Position numbers and translations under genes: made by a program
Part shown: piece after piece, positions 42,056 to 50,792 of the stretch
Numbering within the stretch: the first letter of the stretch is position 1
How the letters are laid out: each line of letters begins with the position of its first letter
Origin: Lachnospiraceae bacterium
GTDB taxonomy: Bacteria > Bacillota > Clostridia > Lachnospirales > Lachnospiraceae
Assembly (NCBI GenBank): GCA_030825115.1
Contig: JAPJQL010000024.1
Coordinates: 1 to 56,965 of the forward strand
Direction of reading: 5' to 3'
Length of the DNA: 56,965 nucleotides
The notes under the pieces: model-generated
The model's input: the letters and a program-made list of their open reading frames with translations, nothing else
What the model was told of the DNA's origin: nothing
The model's database searches: none

Positions 42056-43057
42056 TTAACTCAAAAAATTTGTATGCTTAGGGTTCTTATTCTTTTTATC
42101 TATATACTCTATTATACTACAGACAAAAAAATATGCGTCTTTTATATAAGGATTTTTTTCAAAATAATCCTTATGCTTCTTTATTCTTCCATCTGAATCA
42201 CAAAATAATTTCCGAATTTCCTCCATTTTTTGATTTCGGATGTTTTTAGTTGCCGATACCTTCATCACGTCATTATAAACAAAAAGCAGTGTTACAAAGT
42301 CATGAATAACTGGATTTTTCATCATGGCATCTCTTTTTTCCAGTTTTCGAAATTCAGGTATTTTTCCAAGTATATTTGAGAGTTTTTTTGTTTTACTAAA
42401 TTTTTTAATGCTATTAGGTTTCTTTAATGCACTAAGTATGCAATTATTGTGTGCTGCTGCATTTCTTATGAACTTTATTGATTTTAAATAATCGGAATAG
42501 TTGAAAGATGGATATGTTTGATAATATAATTTATACAATTCCATAAAATTTCCAAAAGAAAGAAGTTCGACAATATTCCACACAGCTAGCTGTTCGGGTT
42601 CTTTGTATTCATTCAAATGTTTCTCTGCCAAATCTGAACAGAATGAATACTTATCGGCTTTACCTTGTATATCTGCCCCGGCATTTGAATGGTTTTGAAG
42701 AAACAATCTTACTATATTATATCCGTCTTCTTCGGTATTATTACTCAAATCATTCATTAAGCGTACTTTTAAATAATGTTCTACATCCAAAGACAATTCC
42801 AAAATAATTTTCCTAATATGCATATCAAGTTTTGATAACTCCACTAGATATGCAAAATCTAAATTGAAATATTTTTTTGTTCGCGGATCCATATTATAAT
42901 TTCTCGCATAAGATTTTAACTTGAAATAATAGTTATGGTATTTCAAAAATCTCATTGCATCCTCTTTGGAATACAATTCAAACTGTATATTTTTGTCTAT
43001 CATATCCTGAATCTGTTCTTCTATTGTTAGTTTCTGTTTTTTCTTTTGTATATCCAT
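42056..43057 (-). CDS. Abi_2 (AbiD/AbiF) family abortive-infection protein
   Basis: The 333-residue product matches the Abi_2 family. It begins KLTIEEQIQDMIDKNI, has FLKYHNYYFKLKSYARNY, LDMHIRKIILELSLDVEHYL and WNIVELLSFGNFMELYKLYY, and the HEPN-like motif FIRNAAAHNNCIL (Arg-x4-His) that in related toxins cuts RNA. The family is linked to phage exclusion by death or arrest of the infected cell. The gene is far richer in A+T than its neighbours and sits alone between terminators, on the strand opposite to both flanking genes, which suggests acquisition. A small-RNA unit follows at once on the same strand. Confidence 0.9.
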   Translation of the reverse strand: MDIQKKKQKLTIEEQIQDMIDKNIQFELYSKEDAMRFLKYHNYYFKLKSYARNYNMDPRTKKYFNLDFAYLVELSKLDMHIRKIILELSLDVEHYLKVRLMNDLSNNTEEDGYNIVRLFLQNHSNAGADIQGKADKYSFCSDLAEKHLNEYKEPEQLAVWNIVELLSFGNFMELYKLYYQTYPSFNYSDYLKSIKFIRNAAAHNNCILSALKKPNSIKKFSKTKKLSNILGKIPEFRKLEKRDAMMKNPVIHDFVTLLFVYNDVMKVSATKNIRNQKMEEIRKLFCDSDGRIKKHKDYFEKNPYIKDAYFFVCSIIEYIDKKNKNPKHTNFLS

Positions 43058-43101
43058 GTGTTATCCCGCCTCGTATAAATTTCACACCTGTCTTGTAAAT
43101 C

Positions 43102-43130
43102 ATTATACGCTGGTTATCTCCGCAACTCAA
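43102..43130 (-). promoter_or_regulatory. Sigma-A promoter of the Abi_2 gene
   Basis: Minus-strand TTGAGT (43130-43125), 17-base spacer, TATAAT (43107-43102). Confidence 0.75.
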
Positions 43131-43288
43131 CATTAAATTGCATGTTGGTTGAGGGGCAGGGAGATGAAGTATCGAAGATATTTATTTGTCTTGCAACCGG
43201 AATAAATTTGCTTGAAATTGAGTTTGCCATGTGCAACAATAGGAGCATAACTGTGTTTGAGAGGCGCGTCCTTCAGAAAGGAGCAGCG

Positions 43289-45424
43289 ATGAAAGATGAG
43301 ATGTTGAGGAGAAACCGGGCGGAGGGGACAGAGGATACGGATGAGCCTGCTGCGATGGTTCCGCTGGACGTTATAAATGGTTTTGGGGTAAGGCCCGGTT
43401 TTTACGGGATGAACGGGGCGGCGTTTGTGCAGGGAGGCGTGAACTTTACATTGGCTTCCCACGGCGCAAGTGCCTGCGAGCTTTTGCTGTTCCACCGGAA
43501 AAGCCCTGAGCCTTATGCGGTGCTTCCGTTTCCGCCGCATTACCGGATTGGAGACGTGTTTTCGATGATGGTGTTTGGGCTGGATATTGAGGAATTTGAA
43601 TATGCCTACCGGCTGGACGGTCCGAACGAACCGGAGAAGGGGCTTGTTTTTGACCGGACAAAATATATCCTTGACCCCTATGCAAAGGCGGTGACCGGGC
43701 AGAGCGAGTGGGGAAGCCATCTTCCAGGGGAGAGGGCGTACCAGTATAAGGCGAGGGTTGTGCGGAATCATTTTGACTGGGGAAATTGCAAGCAGCCGTT
43801 GATCCCGATGAAAGACACGATCATCTATGAGCTGCATGTGCGGGGATTTACAAAACATCCGTCTTCCGGCGTGCGCCATCCTGGGACGTTTGCGGGGCTG
43901 ATGGAAAAAATCCCCTACTTAAAAGAACTTGGCGTCAACGCGGTGGAGCTGATGCCGGTGTTTGAATTTGATGAGATGAACGGCTGCCGGGAGGTGGACG
44001 GCAGAAAACTCCTGGATTACTGGGGATACAATCCGGTTTGTTTCTTTGCGCCCAATACCAGCTATACTGCCCAGGTGGAATACAATCAGGAAGGGCTGGA
44101 GCTGAAACGGCTGATCAGGGCGCTGAATGATAACGGGATAGAGGTTATCCTGGATGTGGTTTTCAACCACACGGCGGAGGGCAATGAAAAAGGCCCGTTT
44201 TTCTCTTTTAAGGGGATTGACAACAATATTTATTACATGCTGACGCCGGACGGCTATTATTATAATTTCAGCGGCTGTGGAAATACACTGAACTGCAATC
44301 ATCCGGTGGTACGCCAGATGATTTTGGACTGCCTGCGCTACTGGGTCATCAATTATCGGGTGGACGGGTTCCGCTTTGACCTTGCCTCCATACTTGGACG
44401 GAGCGAAGACGGCGCGCCTTTAAGCAGTCCGCCGCTTTTAGAAAGTCTTGCATACGATCCGATTTTAGGCAACGTCGACCTGATTGCGGAGGCATGGGAT
44501 GCAGGGGGACTGTATCAGGTTGGATCATTTCCATCCTGGAACCGCTGGGCGGAGTGGAACGGAAAATACCGGGACGATATCCGCAGCTTCCTGAAGGGAG
44601 ACGGCGGATATGCCCACGCGGCGGCACTGCGGATCATGGGTTCTCCCGACCTGTATCCGCCGGAAAAACGGGGATATCATGCATCGGTCAATTTTCTGAC
44701 CTGTCACGACGGTTTTACGCTGCACGATATGTATTCTTATAATGAGAAACATAATGAGGCCAACGGATGGAACAATACAGACGGGGCCGACGATAACCGG
44801 AGCTGGAACTGCGGGCACGAAGGGGAGACGGAGGATGAAGCGGTCAATACCCTGCGGCTGCGCATGATGAAAAATGCCTGTGCAGTCCTGCTTTGCAGCC
44901 GGGGAACGCCGATGTTTTTGGCCGGGGATGAGTTTGGAAATACCCAGTTTGGCAACAACAATGCCTACTGCCAGGACAATGAGATATCATGGCTGGACTG
45001 GTCCGGTCTTGATCAGAACCGGGAGCTGTTTGACTTTTTCCGGTTTATGACGGAGTTTCGGCGCAGGCATGTGGCGGTCCGGGAATATACAGCTCCCTGC
45101 AGCCTTGGATTCCCGGATATGAGCAGCCATTCGGAGAGGCCGTGGACCACAGACTTTGGCTGGGAAGACCGTGTGGTGGGAGTGATGTTTGCCGGGCAGG
45201 GGGATGACGGGGCGGACGACCTGGTCTATCTGGGAATCAATGCGTATTGGGAATCAAAACAGATCGAGCTGCCCCGGCTGCCGGAGGGGCAGTTCTGGTA
45301 TCCGGTGGCGGATACTGCAAGAGGAAGGGACAGCATCGTATCGGGCATAGAACGATTGGAGCAGGGGGTCTATGTCTGCGGCCCCAGGTCGGTATTTCTG
45401 GCATTAGTTACAAAAACAGGTTGA
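43289..45424 (+). CDS. glgX: Glycogen/isoamylase-type debranching enzyme (GlgX-like)
   Basis: This 711-residue GH13 subfamily 11 enzyme cleaves alpha-1,6 branches of glycogen or limit dextrins. An N-terminal carbohydrate-binding domain (FYGMNGAAFVQGGVNFTLAS) is followed by the catalytic barrel with VILDVVFNHTAEG, GFRFDLASIL (nucleophile Asp), LIAEAWDAGG (acid/base Glu) and LTCHDGFTLHD (third Asp). The frame is open from 43142, but GAAAGGAGC before ATG 43289 sets the start. It stands alone, yet complements the alpha-glucosidase and MalQ at the left of the window in starch or glycogen use. Confidence 0.92.
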   Translation: MKDEMLRRNRAEGTEDTDEPAAMVPLDVINGFGVRPGFYGMNGAAFVQGGVNFTLASHGASACELLLFHRKSPEPYAVLPFPPHYRIGDVFSMMVFGLDIEEFEYAYRLDGPNEPEKGLVFDRTKYILDPYAKAVTGQSEWGSHLPGERAYQYKARVVRNHFDWGNCKQPLIPMKDTIIYELHVRGFTKHPSSGVRHPGTFAGLMEKIPYLKELGVNAVELMPVFEFDEMNGCREVDGRKLLDYWGYNPVCFFAPNTSYTAQVEYNQEGLELKRLIRALNDNGIEVILDVVFNHTAEGNEKGPFFSFKGIDNNIYYMLTPDGYYYNFSGCGNTLNCNHPVVRQMILDCLRYWVINYRVDGFRFDLASILGRSEDGAPLSSPPLLESLAYDPILGNVDLIAEAWDAGGLYQVGSFPSWNRWAEWNGKYRDDIRSFLKGDGGYAHAAALRIMGSPDLYPPEKRGYHASVNFLTCHDGFTLHDMYSYNEKHNEANGWNNTDGADDNRSWNCGHEGETEDEAVNTLRLRMMKNACAVLLCSRGTPMFLAGDEFGNTQFGNNNAYCQDNEISWLDWSGLDQNRELFDFFRFMTEFRRRHVAVREYTAPCSLGFPDMSSHSERPWTTDFGWEDRVVGVMFAGQGDDGADDLVYLGINAYWESKQIELPRLPEGQFWYPVADTARGRDSIVSGIERLEQGVYVCGPRSVFLALVTKTG

Positions 45425-45449
45425 TTTAGATGAAAATGACTGTTAATAT
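45421..45449 (+). promoter_or_regulatory. Promoter of the EAL protein gene
   Basis: TTGATT (45421-45426) overlaps the glgX stop codon; TAATAT (45444-45449) lies 17 bases on. Confidence 0.55.
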
Positions 45450-45481
45450 AACTAATATCAAGATTCGATTTGGAGACGGGT

Positions 45482-47335
45482 ATGAAAAAGAAGATAAGGA
45501 CATTGCTCCCCACAATGCTGATTATGCTCATATTTGCCAGTGCATCTTCTTACAGCCTGATATCGTCGATCAGCCATTATGTAACGCTGGTTAATTATGT
45601 CGGGATCGTGAGAGGGGCATCTCAACGCCTGATCAAACTGGAGACGAATGGCCGGCAGGAGGATGAGCTGCTCTCCTATGTGGATGAGATTGTTGAGGAA
45701 CTGAAAAGCGGCGAGGGAGCATATGGTCTTGTGAGCGTGGACTACGGCCGGTATAATGACAATCTGGACCGGCTGAGCCGGCAATGGGAGCTGGTGAAGG
45801 GACAGATATACGAAATCCGCGGCGGAGCAGACAAGGAGGGAATTCTGGATTCCAGCGAGGCTCTGTTTGATATTGCAAATGATACCGTTTTTTCCATCGA
45901 AGATTATTCCAGAAACCAGGCAGCGAGGCTGATGGTATTCATAATCGGCAATGCGCTGGTATGTTTTGGGCTTTTTGTATTTTTGCTGGTGTATTATGCA
46001 AGGGAGTATTTCAACATGAAGCGCCACGCGGAGGAACTTACGGATCAGGCCGGCAGGGATGAACTCACCGGAACGTATAATATGCGTAAGTTTATGGATG
46101 AGGTGCAGGCGGTTCTGGATAAAGGCCCGGAGAAGATTGCGGTTCAGTATATCGACTTTGAGAACTTCAAATATGTCAACGATGTCTTTGGATACGAGTA
46201 TGGGGACTGCATCCTGAAGAAGTATGCCCTTATCATGTCGGAGACTTTGCGTCAGGGCGATTTTCTGGCACGGAGTATGGCGGACCGTTTTCTGGTGCTG
46301 CGCTATTATACTGACCGGGACGAGCTTTTTCAGATACAGCAGCAGGTTGACCAGCGTTTTATGGAGGAGGCAGAGCTGCTGCCGAGACAGCACTCCATCA
46401 CGATCACCTGCGGATTCTGCTGCCTGGAGGATACCGGGGATCTGATGGATGCCAATGCGCTTGTGGACCGTGCCAATTATGCTCACAAAACGGTGAAAAA
46501 CAATCCCGTCTGCCACTATGCGTTTTATAATGAAAGTATCCGGGAACGGATGATCCTGGAACGGCAGATGCAGGAACGCATGGAAGAAGGACTGGCTCAA
46601 AAGGAGTTTATCGTGTACATGCAGCCGAAGGTGCAGCCGGAAAGCGGAGCGATCCACGGGGCGGAGGCGCTGGTACGCTGGCGGCTGCCGGATGGAACGA
46701 TCTTGCCGCCTGGGAAATTTGTTCCGGTCTATGAAAAAAACAGGGAGATTGGCAGGCTGGACCAGTATATGTTTGAGGAGGTCTGCTGCTGGCTGAGGAA
46801 GCGCCTGGATGAGGGGCTTTCGATTGTTCCGGTATCTGTAAATGTATCCAAAGTGCGTTTTTACACGCCTGATTTTGTTGAGTCTTATATTACGATTAAG
46901 AACCGGTATGAGATTCCGGATCATCTGCTGGAACTGGAATTTACGGAGTCGGTGGTCTTTGAGAATCTGGTTTATATGCGGGAGATCGTCAAAGAACTTC
47001 ATAACAATGGGTTTATCTGTTCTCTGGATGACTTTGGAACGGGGTATTCTTCTCTGGGAGTTTTAAAGAACATGACTTTTGACGTGCTGAAGCTGGATGG
47101 TTCTTTTTTCCGGGACAGCAAGGACGTGAAGCGGGAGCAAAAGATTATCCGCGGTGTGATTGCCATGATTCAGAACCTGAAAATACAGGCGGTTGCAGAA
47201 GGGGTTGAGAAGGAAGAGCAGGTCGAGTTCCTGAAGGAGATCGGATGTGACCTGATACAGGGATATTACTATTATAAGCCGATGCCGCTGGAAGATTTTG
47301 AGCATCTGCTGAATCAGGAAAAGCCGCAGCTGTAA
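45482..47335 (+). CDS. Membrane-bound c-di-GMP phosphodiesterase (degenerate GGDEF plus EAL)
   Basis: The 617-residue product has two membrane helices (about 7-30 and 150-175) enclosing an external sensor segment, then a GGDEF-like domain and an EAL domain. The GGDEF motif has become MADRF (in ARSMADRFLVL), so cyclase activity should be lost; the domain may still bind GTP and regulate. The EAL part keeps the residues needed for hydrolysis: GAEALVRW, SVNVSKVRF, ELEFTES, LDDFGTGYSSL, LKLDGSFF, AVAEGVE and LIQGYYYYKPM. It should degrade c-di-GMP in answer to an outside signal. TGGAG before ATG 45482 sets the start. Confidence 0.93.
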   Translation: MKKKIRTLLPTMLIMLIFASASSYSLISSISHYVTLVNYVGIVRGASQRLIKLETNGRQEDELLSYVDEIVEELKSGEGAYGLVSVDYGRYNDNLDRLSRQWELVKGQIYEIRGGADKEGILDSSEALFDIANDTVFSIEDYSRNQAARLMVFIIGNALVCFGLFVFLLVYYAREYFNMKRHAEELTDQAGRDELTGTYNMRKFMDEVQAVLDKGPEKIAVQYIDFENFKYVNDVFGYEYGDCILKKYALIMSETLRQGDFLARSMADRFLVLRYYTDRDELFQIQQQVDQRFMEEAELLPRQHSITITCGFCCLEDTGDLMDANALVDRANYAHKTVKNNPVCHYAFYNESIRERMILERQMQERMEEGLAQKEFIVYMQPKVQPESGAIHGAEALVRWRLPDGTILPPGKFVPVYEKNREIGRLDQYMFEEVCCWLRKRLDEGLSIVPVSVNVSKVRFYTPDFVESYITIKNRYEIPDHLLELEFTESVVFENLVYMREIVKELHNNGFICSLDDFGTGYSSLGVLKNMTFDVLKLDGSFFRDSKDVKREQKIIRGVIAMIQNLKIQAVAEGVEKEEQVEFLKEIGCDLIQGYYYYKPMPLEDFEHLLNQEKPQL

Positions 47336-47351
47336 AAGCTGCGGCTTTTCC
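47317..47351. terminator. Bidirectional terminator overlapping the EAL gene end
   Basis: GGAAAAGCCGCAGC (47317-47330) and GCTGCGGCTTTTCC (47338-47351) are perfect complements. The left arm encodes the last residues and the loop holds the stop codon. It also lies right after the end of the minus-strand gene at 47367. Confidence 0.88.
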
Positions 47352-47366
47352 TGATTTCAGATATTG

Positions 47367-47765
47367 TTACAGCATCTCCATATATGCCAGAAGCTGGTCT
47401 AAGAAGTCTATTCCAATGTAGATCAGGATTCCAAGGATCACTGCCGATATGATGAAAAAGGTCAGCTTATAAAACAGGTATGCCCGCGCAAAATCTCTCC
47501 GGTCCGTCACTTTTTTGCTGAAAGCAAGGTAGAGGAGATAGATCCAGCCGGCTAGCGGGATGTTCATGCACATAAAGGTGAAAAACCAGCGGTGAATCCG
47601 GGCGGGGGATCCTGACGGCACGTCTGTATCTTCCTCCCCGGGTTTATCCGGCTGTATTTCGGAAACCGGAATCGGGGGAAGCGAGGAAGTCTCATCGTCC
47701 ATGACCTTCTCAATCGCTTTCTGGATCTGGTCCGTATCTTCCATCGGGCTGATATGTTCTTTCAT
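47367..47765 (-). CDS. Two-helix membrane protein coupled to PBP1A
   Basis: The 132-residue product has an acidic, proline-rich cytosolic part of about 58 residues (SSLPPIPVSEIQPDKPGEED) and two membrane helices (about 58-80 and 98-125). Its ATG directly follows the TAG stop of the PBP gene (TAGATG), and GGAGGGG inside the PBP end is its ribosome site, so it is translationally coupled. I do not recognise the family. The coupling suggests a partner or modulator of the penicillin-binding protein. Confidence 0.7.
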   Translation of the reverse strand: MKEHISPMEDTDQIQKAIEKVMDDETSSLPPIPVSEIQPDKPGEEDTDVPSGSPARIHRWFFTFMCMNIPLAGWIYLLYLAFSKKVTDRRDFARAYLFYKLTFFIISAVILGILIYIGIDFLDQLLAYMEML

Positions 47766-50600
47766 CTAGTTCCCCTCCATTTCTGAAGTAATGACCGAAG
47801 AGCCGGGGGCTGGTAGGGAGTTTGTCCCTCCGCGGCTCCACCGTGCCTTTGCGTGGTTCAGGGCAGACTGGAGCTTTACTTGTTCTTCTGCAATCTGCTG
47901 TCTGGCGGCAGCCTCTTCCCTGGCTGCCTGCGCAGCTTTTTCTTCCTGGATCTTCTGCCATTCTGCACTGGTAGGAAGCGTCTCGATCCGCTCAATGGCG
48001 GCGGTCAGGCGCTGGCTGTAGGATACGGCTTCTTCGTAGTCGGCTACCAGCGGCAGTTTGTCGATGGCTGTCTGTGCCAGTTCCTGCGCGTTTGGAGCCT
48101 GGTACTCCAGGCTTTCCACATCCTGCAGCGCTGTCAGGAATTCGTTTTTCCTGGTCTGGATCTCCAGTTCTGCCCGCCGCTTTTCGGCTTCTTCTTCCGC
48201 ACGTTTCTGTGCCTGGGCGTTTTCCCGCTCCTTTTGATGTTCATAAAGGACGATGGACTGCTGCATCTCGTCGATGATGGCGGTGAATCCTTCGTAACGG
48301 GAGTCAACCCGTGAAAGAAGCTCCCCGCGTTTTTCTCCTTCGTCCATCAGGTTCAGCCTTGTGATCATGCTTGTGTACTGTTCCTTAACCCAGTAGGTGT
48401 CCTCTACCGTCTCAATCGTTTTCGCTTCAAATGCGGCCACGTCGGTTTCGAGCTGTTCTTCCAGACGGCGTTGTTCCTTGTCGTGCAGGCTTTGCTGCGC
48501 CCGCAGCTCTGAGGTGGTGCTGAAATAGTCGGTGATGCCGGTCTGGGGGTCTGTCCGTTCTTCCACGGTATCTGGCTTTTCCCAGTCCCAGGGCTCCAGT
48601 CCTTCGTGGATCTGGTTCATGACGTTCTGCCAGATCTTTCCCGCATAGGTGCTTCCATAGACACCGGGCATGGCGCGGGGAATATCGTAACCTACCCATA
48701 CTGCGGTGGTGTAGTAGCGTGTGTAGCCGCAGAACCAGGTATCTTTGCTGCTGTTGGTGGTTCCGGTCTTGCCGGCGGCCGGCATGCCGCCGGACAGCCC
48801 CAGCCCGTAGCCGGTGCCGAAAGGCTCGCTTAAAGTTCCCTTTAAGATATCTGTCACCATGAATGCAGAGTCTTCCTGGTAGACCTGCTTTGCATAGGCG
48901 TTCATGTTTCTGGTCAGGTCGCCCTGCTGTTCATGCCTGATTTTAAGGATACAGGTGCGGTCATTGTACACGCCGTTGTTGGCAAGGGTGCTGTATCCCT
49001 TTGCCATATCTACAACCCTGAGGCCGTTGGTGAAGCCGCCGATGCTCAGGGAAGGGACATCGTTGTCTACGTAGGTGATCTTCTGGAACTGCATCTGGCC
49101 CAGGTAATCCAGGCCGAAATTCACGCCGATGTCGGTGAGGATCTGCCACGCTACCGTATTCAGACTCCGGTTCAGGGCTTCCCGCACGGTTACATTGCCC
49201 CGGTAGCTGCCGCCGCTGTTGGACGGTCCGTCCTCCCACTTGTGGTCGTCCACGAGCCGGGACGGATAGTATTCGCCGGTATCGAAGGCGGGGGCATAGT
49301 CGATCAGCGGCTTGATGGTGCTTCCCGGCTGTCTGGCGCTCAGATAGGCCCGGTTGAACGGATCCTCCGTGCCGCGTCCGCCTACGATGGCGGCTACGTA
49401 GTTGGTGCGGTTGTCCACTACCACGCCTGCGCCCTGCAGGGCATATTTGCCGTTCTCCTGCAGCTCTGTGTAGCCGGACAGACCGGCGTCGATCTGCGCC
49501 TGAAGAACTTCCTGAAGCCCGGAATCCAGAGAGGTGAAAATCTGGAAGCCGCCCGCCCGGATTTCTTCGTTTTTTTCGTTGTAGGCCGTTTGATACCGTC
49601 CCATGTAAGCGGTATAGTCTTCTTTGTTTTCAAAGGTGTACCGGAACTCAAAACCGTCCAGTTTCATCAGTTCCAGAGCCGCACAGTGGATGGCGTAGCT
49701 GCTCTGGTAATTTTCGTTGGTGCCTTCCGATTCTTCCTGAACGATACGGAGGCTCTGGGAAGCGTCAGCGTCATATTCTTCCTGTGTCAGATAGCCGACT
49801 TCCAGCATACTGTGGAGCACATCGTTTCGTTTTTCCAGCGCCGCTTCTGGATTTTTGACCGGGTCGTAGGCGGAAGGGCTGTTGCTTAAGCCGACCAGGA
49901 CCGCCGCCTCATATGCGGTCAGTTCCGATGCTTCCTTGCCGAAATAATACCGGCTTGCCGCCTGCACGCCATAGCAGCGGTTTCCATAAAAATTGGTGTT
50001 GCAGTAAAATTCCATGATGTCTGCTTTGGAATATTTTTTCTCCACCTCGGGAGCCAGGAGCATCTCTACGATCTTGCGGGTGAAGCTCTGCTCCTGAGTC
50101 AGGTATGTATTCTTGATCACCTGCTGGGTGATGGTGCTTCCGCCCTGGGTGATGGCGCCCCGGTTCTTGATCAGGGCGAGGCCTGCGCGGGCGGTGGCGA
50201 TCCAGTCGATGCCGGTGTGGCTCTTGAAACGCCGGTCCTCCTGGGCGATATAGGCATTTTGGATGTTCAGGCTGATGTCCCTGATCGGCACATACTCATA
50301 GTGGCCGGCGTTGATCAGCCCGATCAGCCGGTTGTCCTTGTCATAGATTTCTGTGTCCGAGAGCATCCGAAAGTCCTGCCGTTCCATCTGCGCCAGTTTG
50401 TCATATGCAACTTCCCGGCAGTAATCCAGATCTGGTTTTACCCTGGCATAGATGAGCAGGGCAGCCAGGCAGCCGATGACCAGGGTACAGGCCAGAAGCT
50501 GCAGCATGGCATGGAAAAGCCAGCCCAGAATGCCGAAAAGACTCACGAAGAAACTGGCGACGCCTTTTAAGATGATACGGATATATCTGTGGATTTTCAT
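47766..50600 (-). CDS. Class A penicillin-binding protein (PBP1A type) with long coiled-coil tail
   Basis: The 944-residue enzyme polymerises and cross-links peptidoglycan. After a cytosolic start and one membrane helix (about 25-52) comes the GT51 domain with EDRRFKSHTGID, GGSTITQQVIKN and EFYCNTNFYGN. The transpeptidase follows with the catalytic SxxK in QPGSTIKPL, the SLN motif in NRSLNTVAW and KTGTTNSS. From about residue 700 on, the chain is a Glu/Gln/Ala/Arg-rich coiled coil of some 240 residues, then a Gly/Ser-rich end; this tail is much longer than in typical PBP1A. The start follows AGAGGGAC on the minus strand. It is divergent from murC. Confidence 0.95.
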   Translation of the reverse strand: MKIHRYIRIILKGVASFFVSLFGILGWLFHAMLQLLACTLVIGCLAALLIYARVKPDLDYCREVAYDKLAQMERQDFRMLSDTEIYDKDNRLIGLINAGHYEYVPIRDISLNIQNAYIAQEDRRFKSHTGIDWIATARAGLALIKNRGAITQGGSTITQQVIKNTYLTQEQSFTRKIVEMLLAPEVEKKYSKADIMEFYCNTNFYGNRCYGVQAASRYYFGKEASELTAYEAAVLVGLSNSPSAYDPVKNPEAALEKRNDVLHSMLEVGYLTQEEYDADASQSLRIVQEESEGTNENYQSSYAIHCAALELMKLDGFEFRYTFENKEDYTAYMGRYQTAYNEKNEEIRAGGFQIFTSLDSGLQEVLQAQIDAGLSGYTELQENGKYALQGAGVVVDNRTNYVAAIVGGRGTEDPFNRAYLSARQPGSTIKPLIDYAPAFDTGEYYPSRLVDDHKWEDGPSNSGGSYRGNVTVREALNRSLNTVAWQILTDIGVNFGLDYLGQMQFQKITYVDNDVPSLSIGGFTNGLRVVDMAKGYSTLANNGVYNDRTCILKIRHEQQGDLTRNMNAYAKQVYQEDSAFMVTDILKGTLSEPFGTGYGLGLSGGMPAAGKTGTTNSSKDTWFCGYTRYYTTAVWVGYDIPRAMPGVYGSTYAGKIWQNVMNQIHEGLEPWDWEKPDTVEERTDPQTGITDYFSTTSELRAQQSLHDKEQRRLEEQLETDVAAFEAKTIETVEDTYWVKEQYTSMITRLNLMDEGEKRGELLSRVDSRYEGFTAIIDEMQQSIVLYEHQKERENAQAQKRAEEEAEKRRAELEIQTRKNEFLTALQDVESLEYQAPNAQELAQTAIDKLPLVADYEEAVSYSQRLTAAIERIETLPTSAEWQKIQEEKAAQAAREEAAARQQIAEEQVKLQSALNHAKARWSRGGTNSLPAPGSSVITSEMEGN

Positions 50601-50792
50601 ATACAGTCCCTCTTGCTTTTGTGCATATTATGATGGTAGAAACATGGCGTAAAACGCCGTTCAGGTCATTATAATACAAAATAAGGGAAAACGGTATAGA
50701 AAAGAAGAAGAAATCATTGACTTTCAGGGCAAAAAGAAGTAAAAAGGTAAGGAAATGCAATTGCGAAAAAGAAAAAAAGGATGGAGTATCGT

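Noticed and set aside
45458..47002. Minus-strand open frame of 514 codons opposite the EAL gene
   Set aside because: The plus-strand EAL protein is complete with all motifs; the other frame shows no recognisable domain.
48933..49889. Plus-strand open frame of 318 codons opposite the PBP1A gene
   Set aside because: It is the complement of the transpeptidase domain and is valine/glycine-rich without any motif or start signal.
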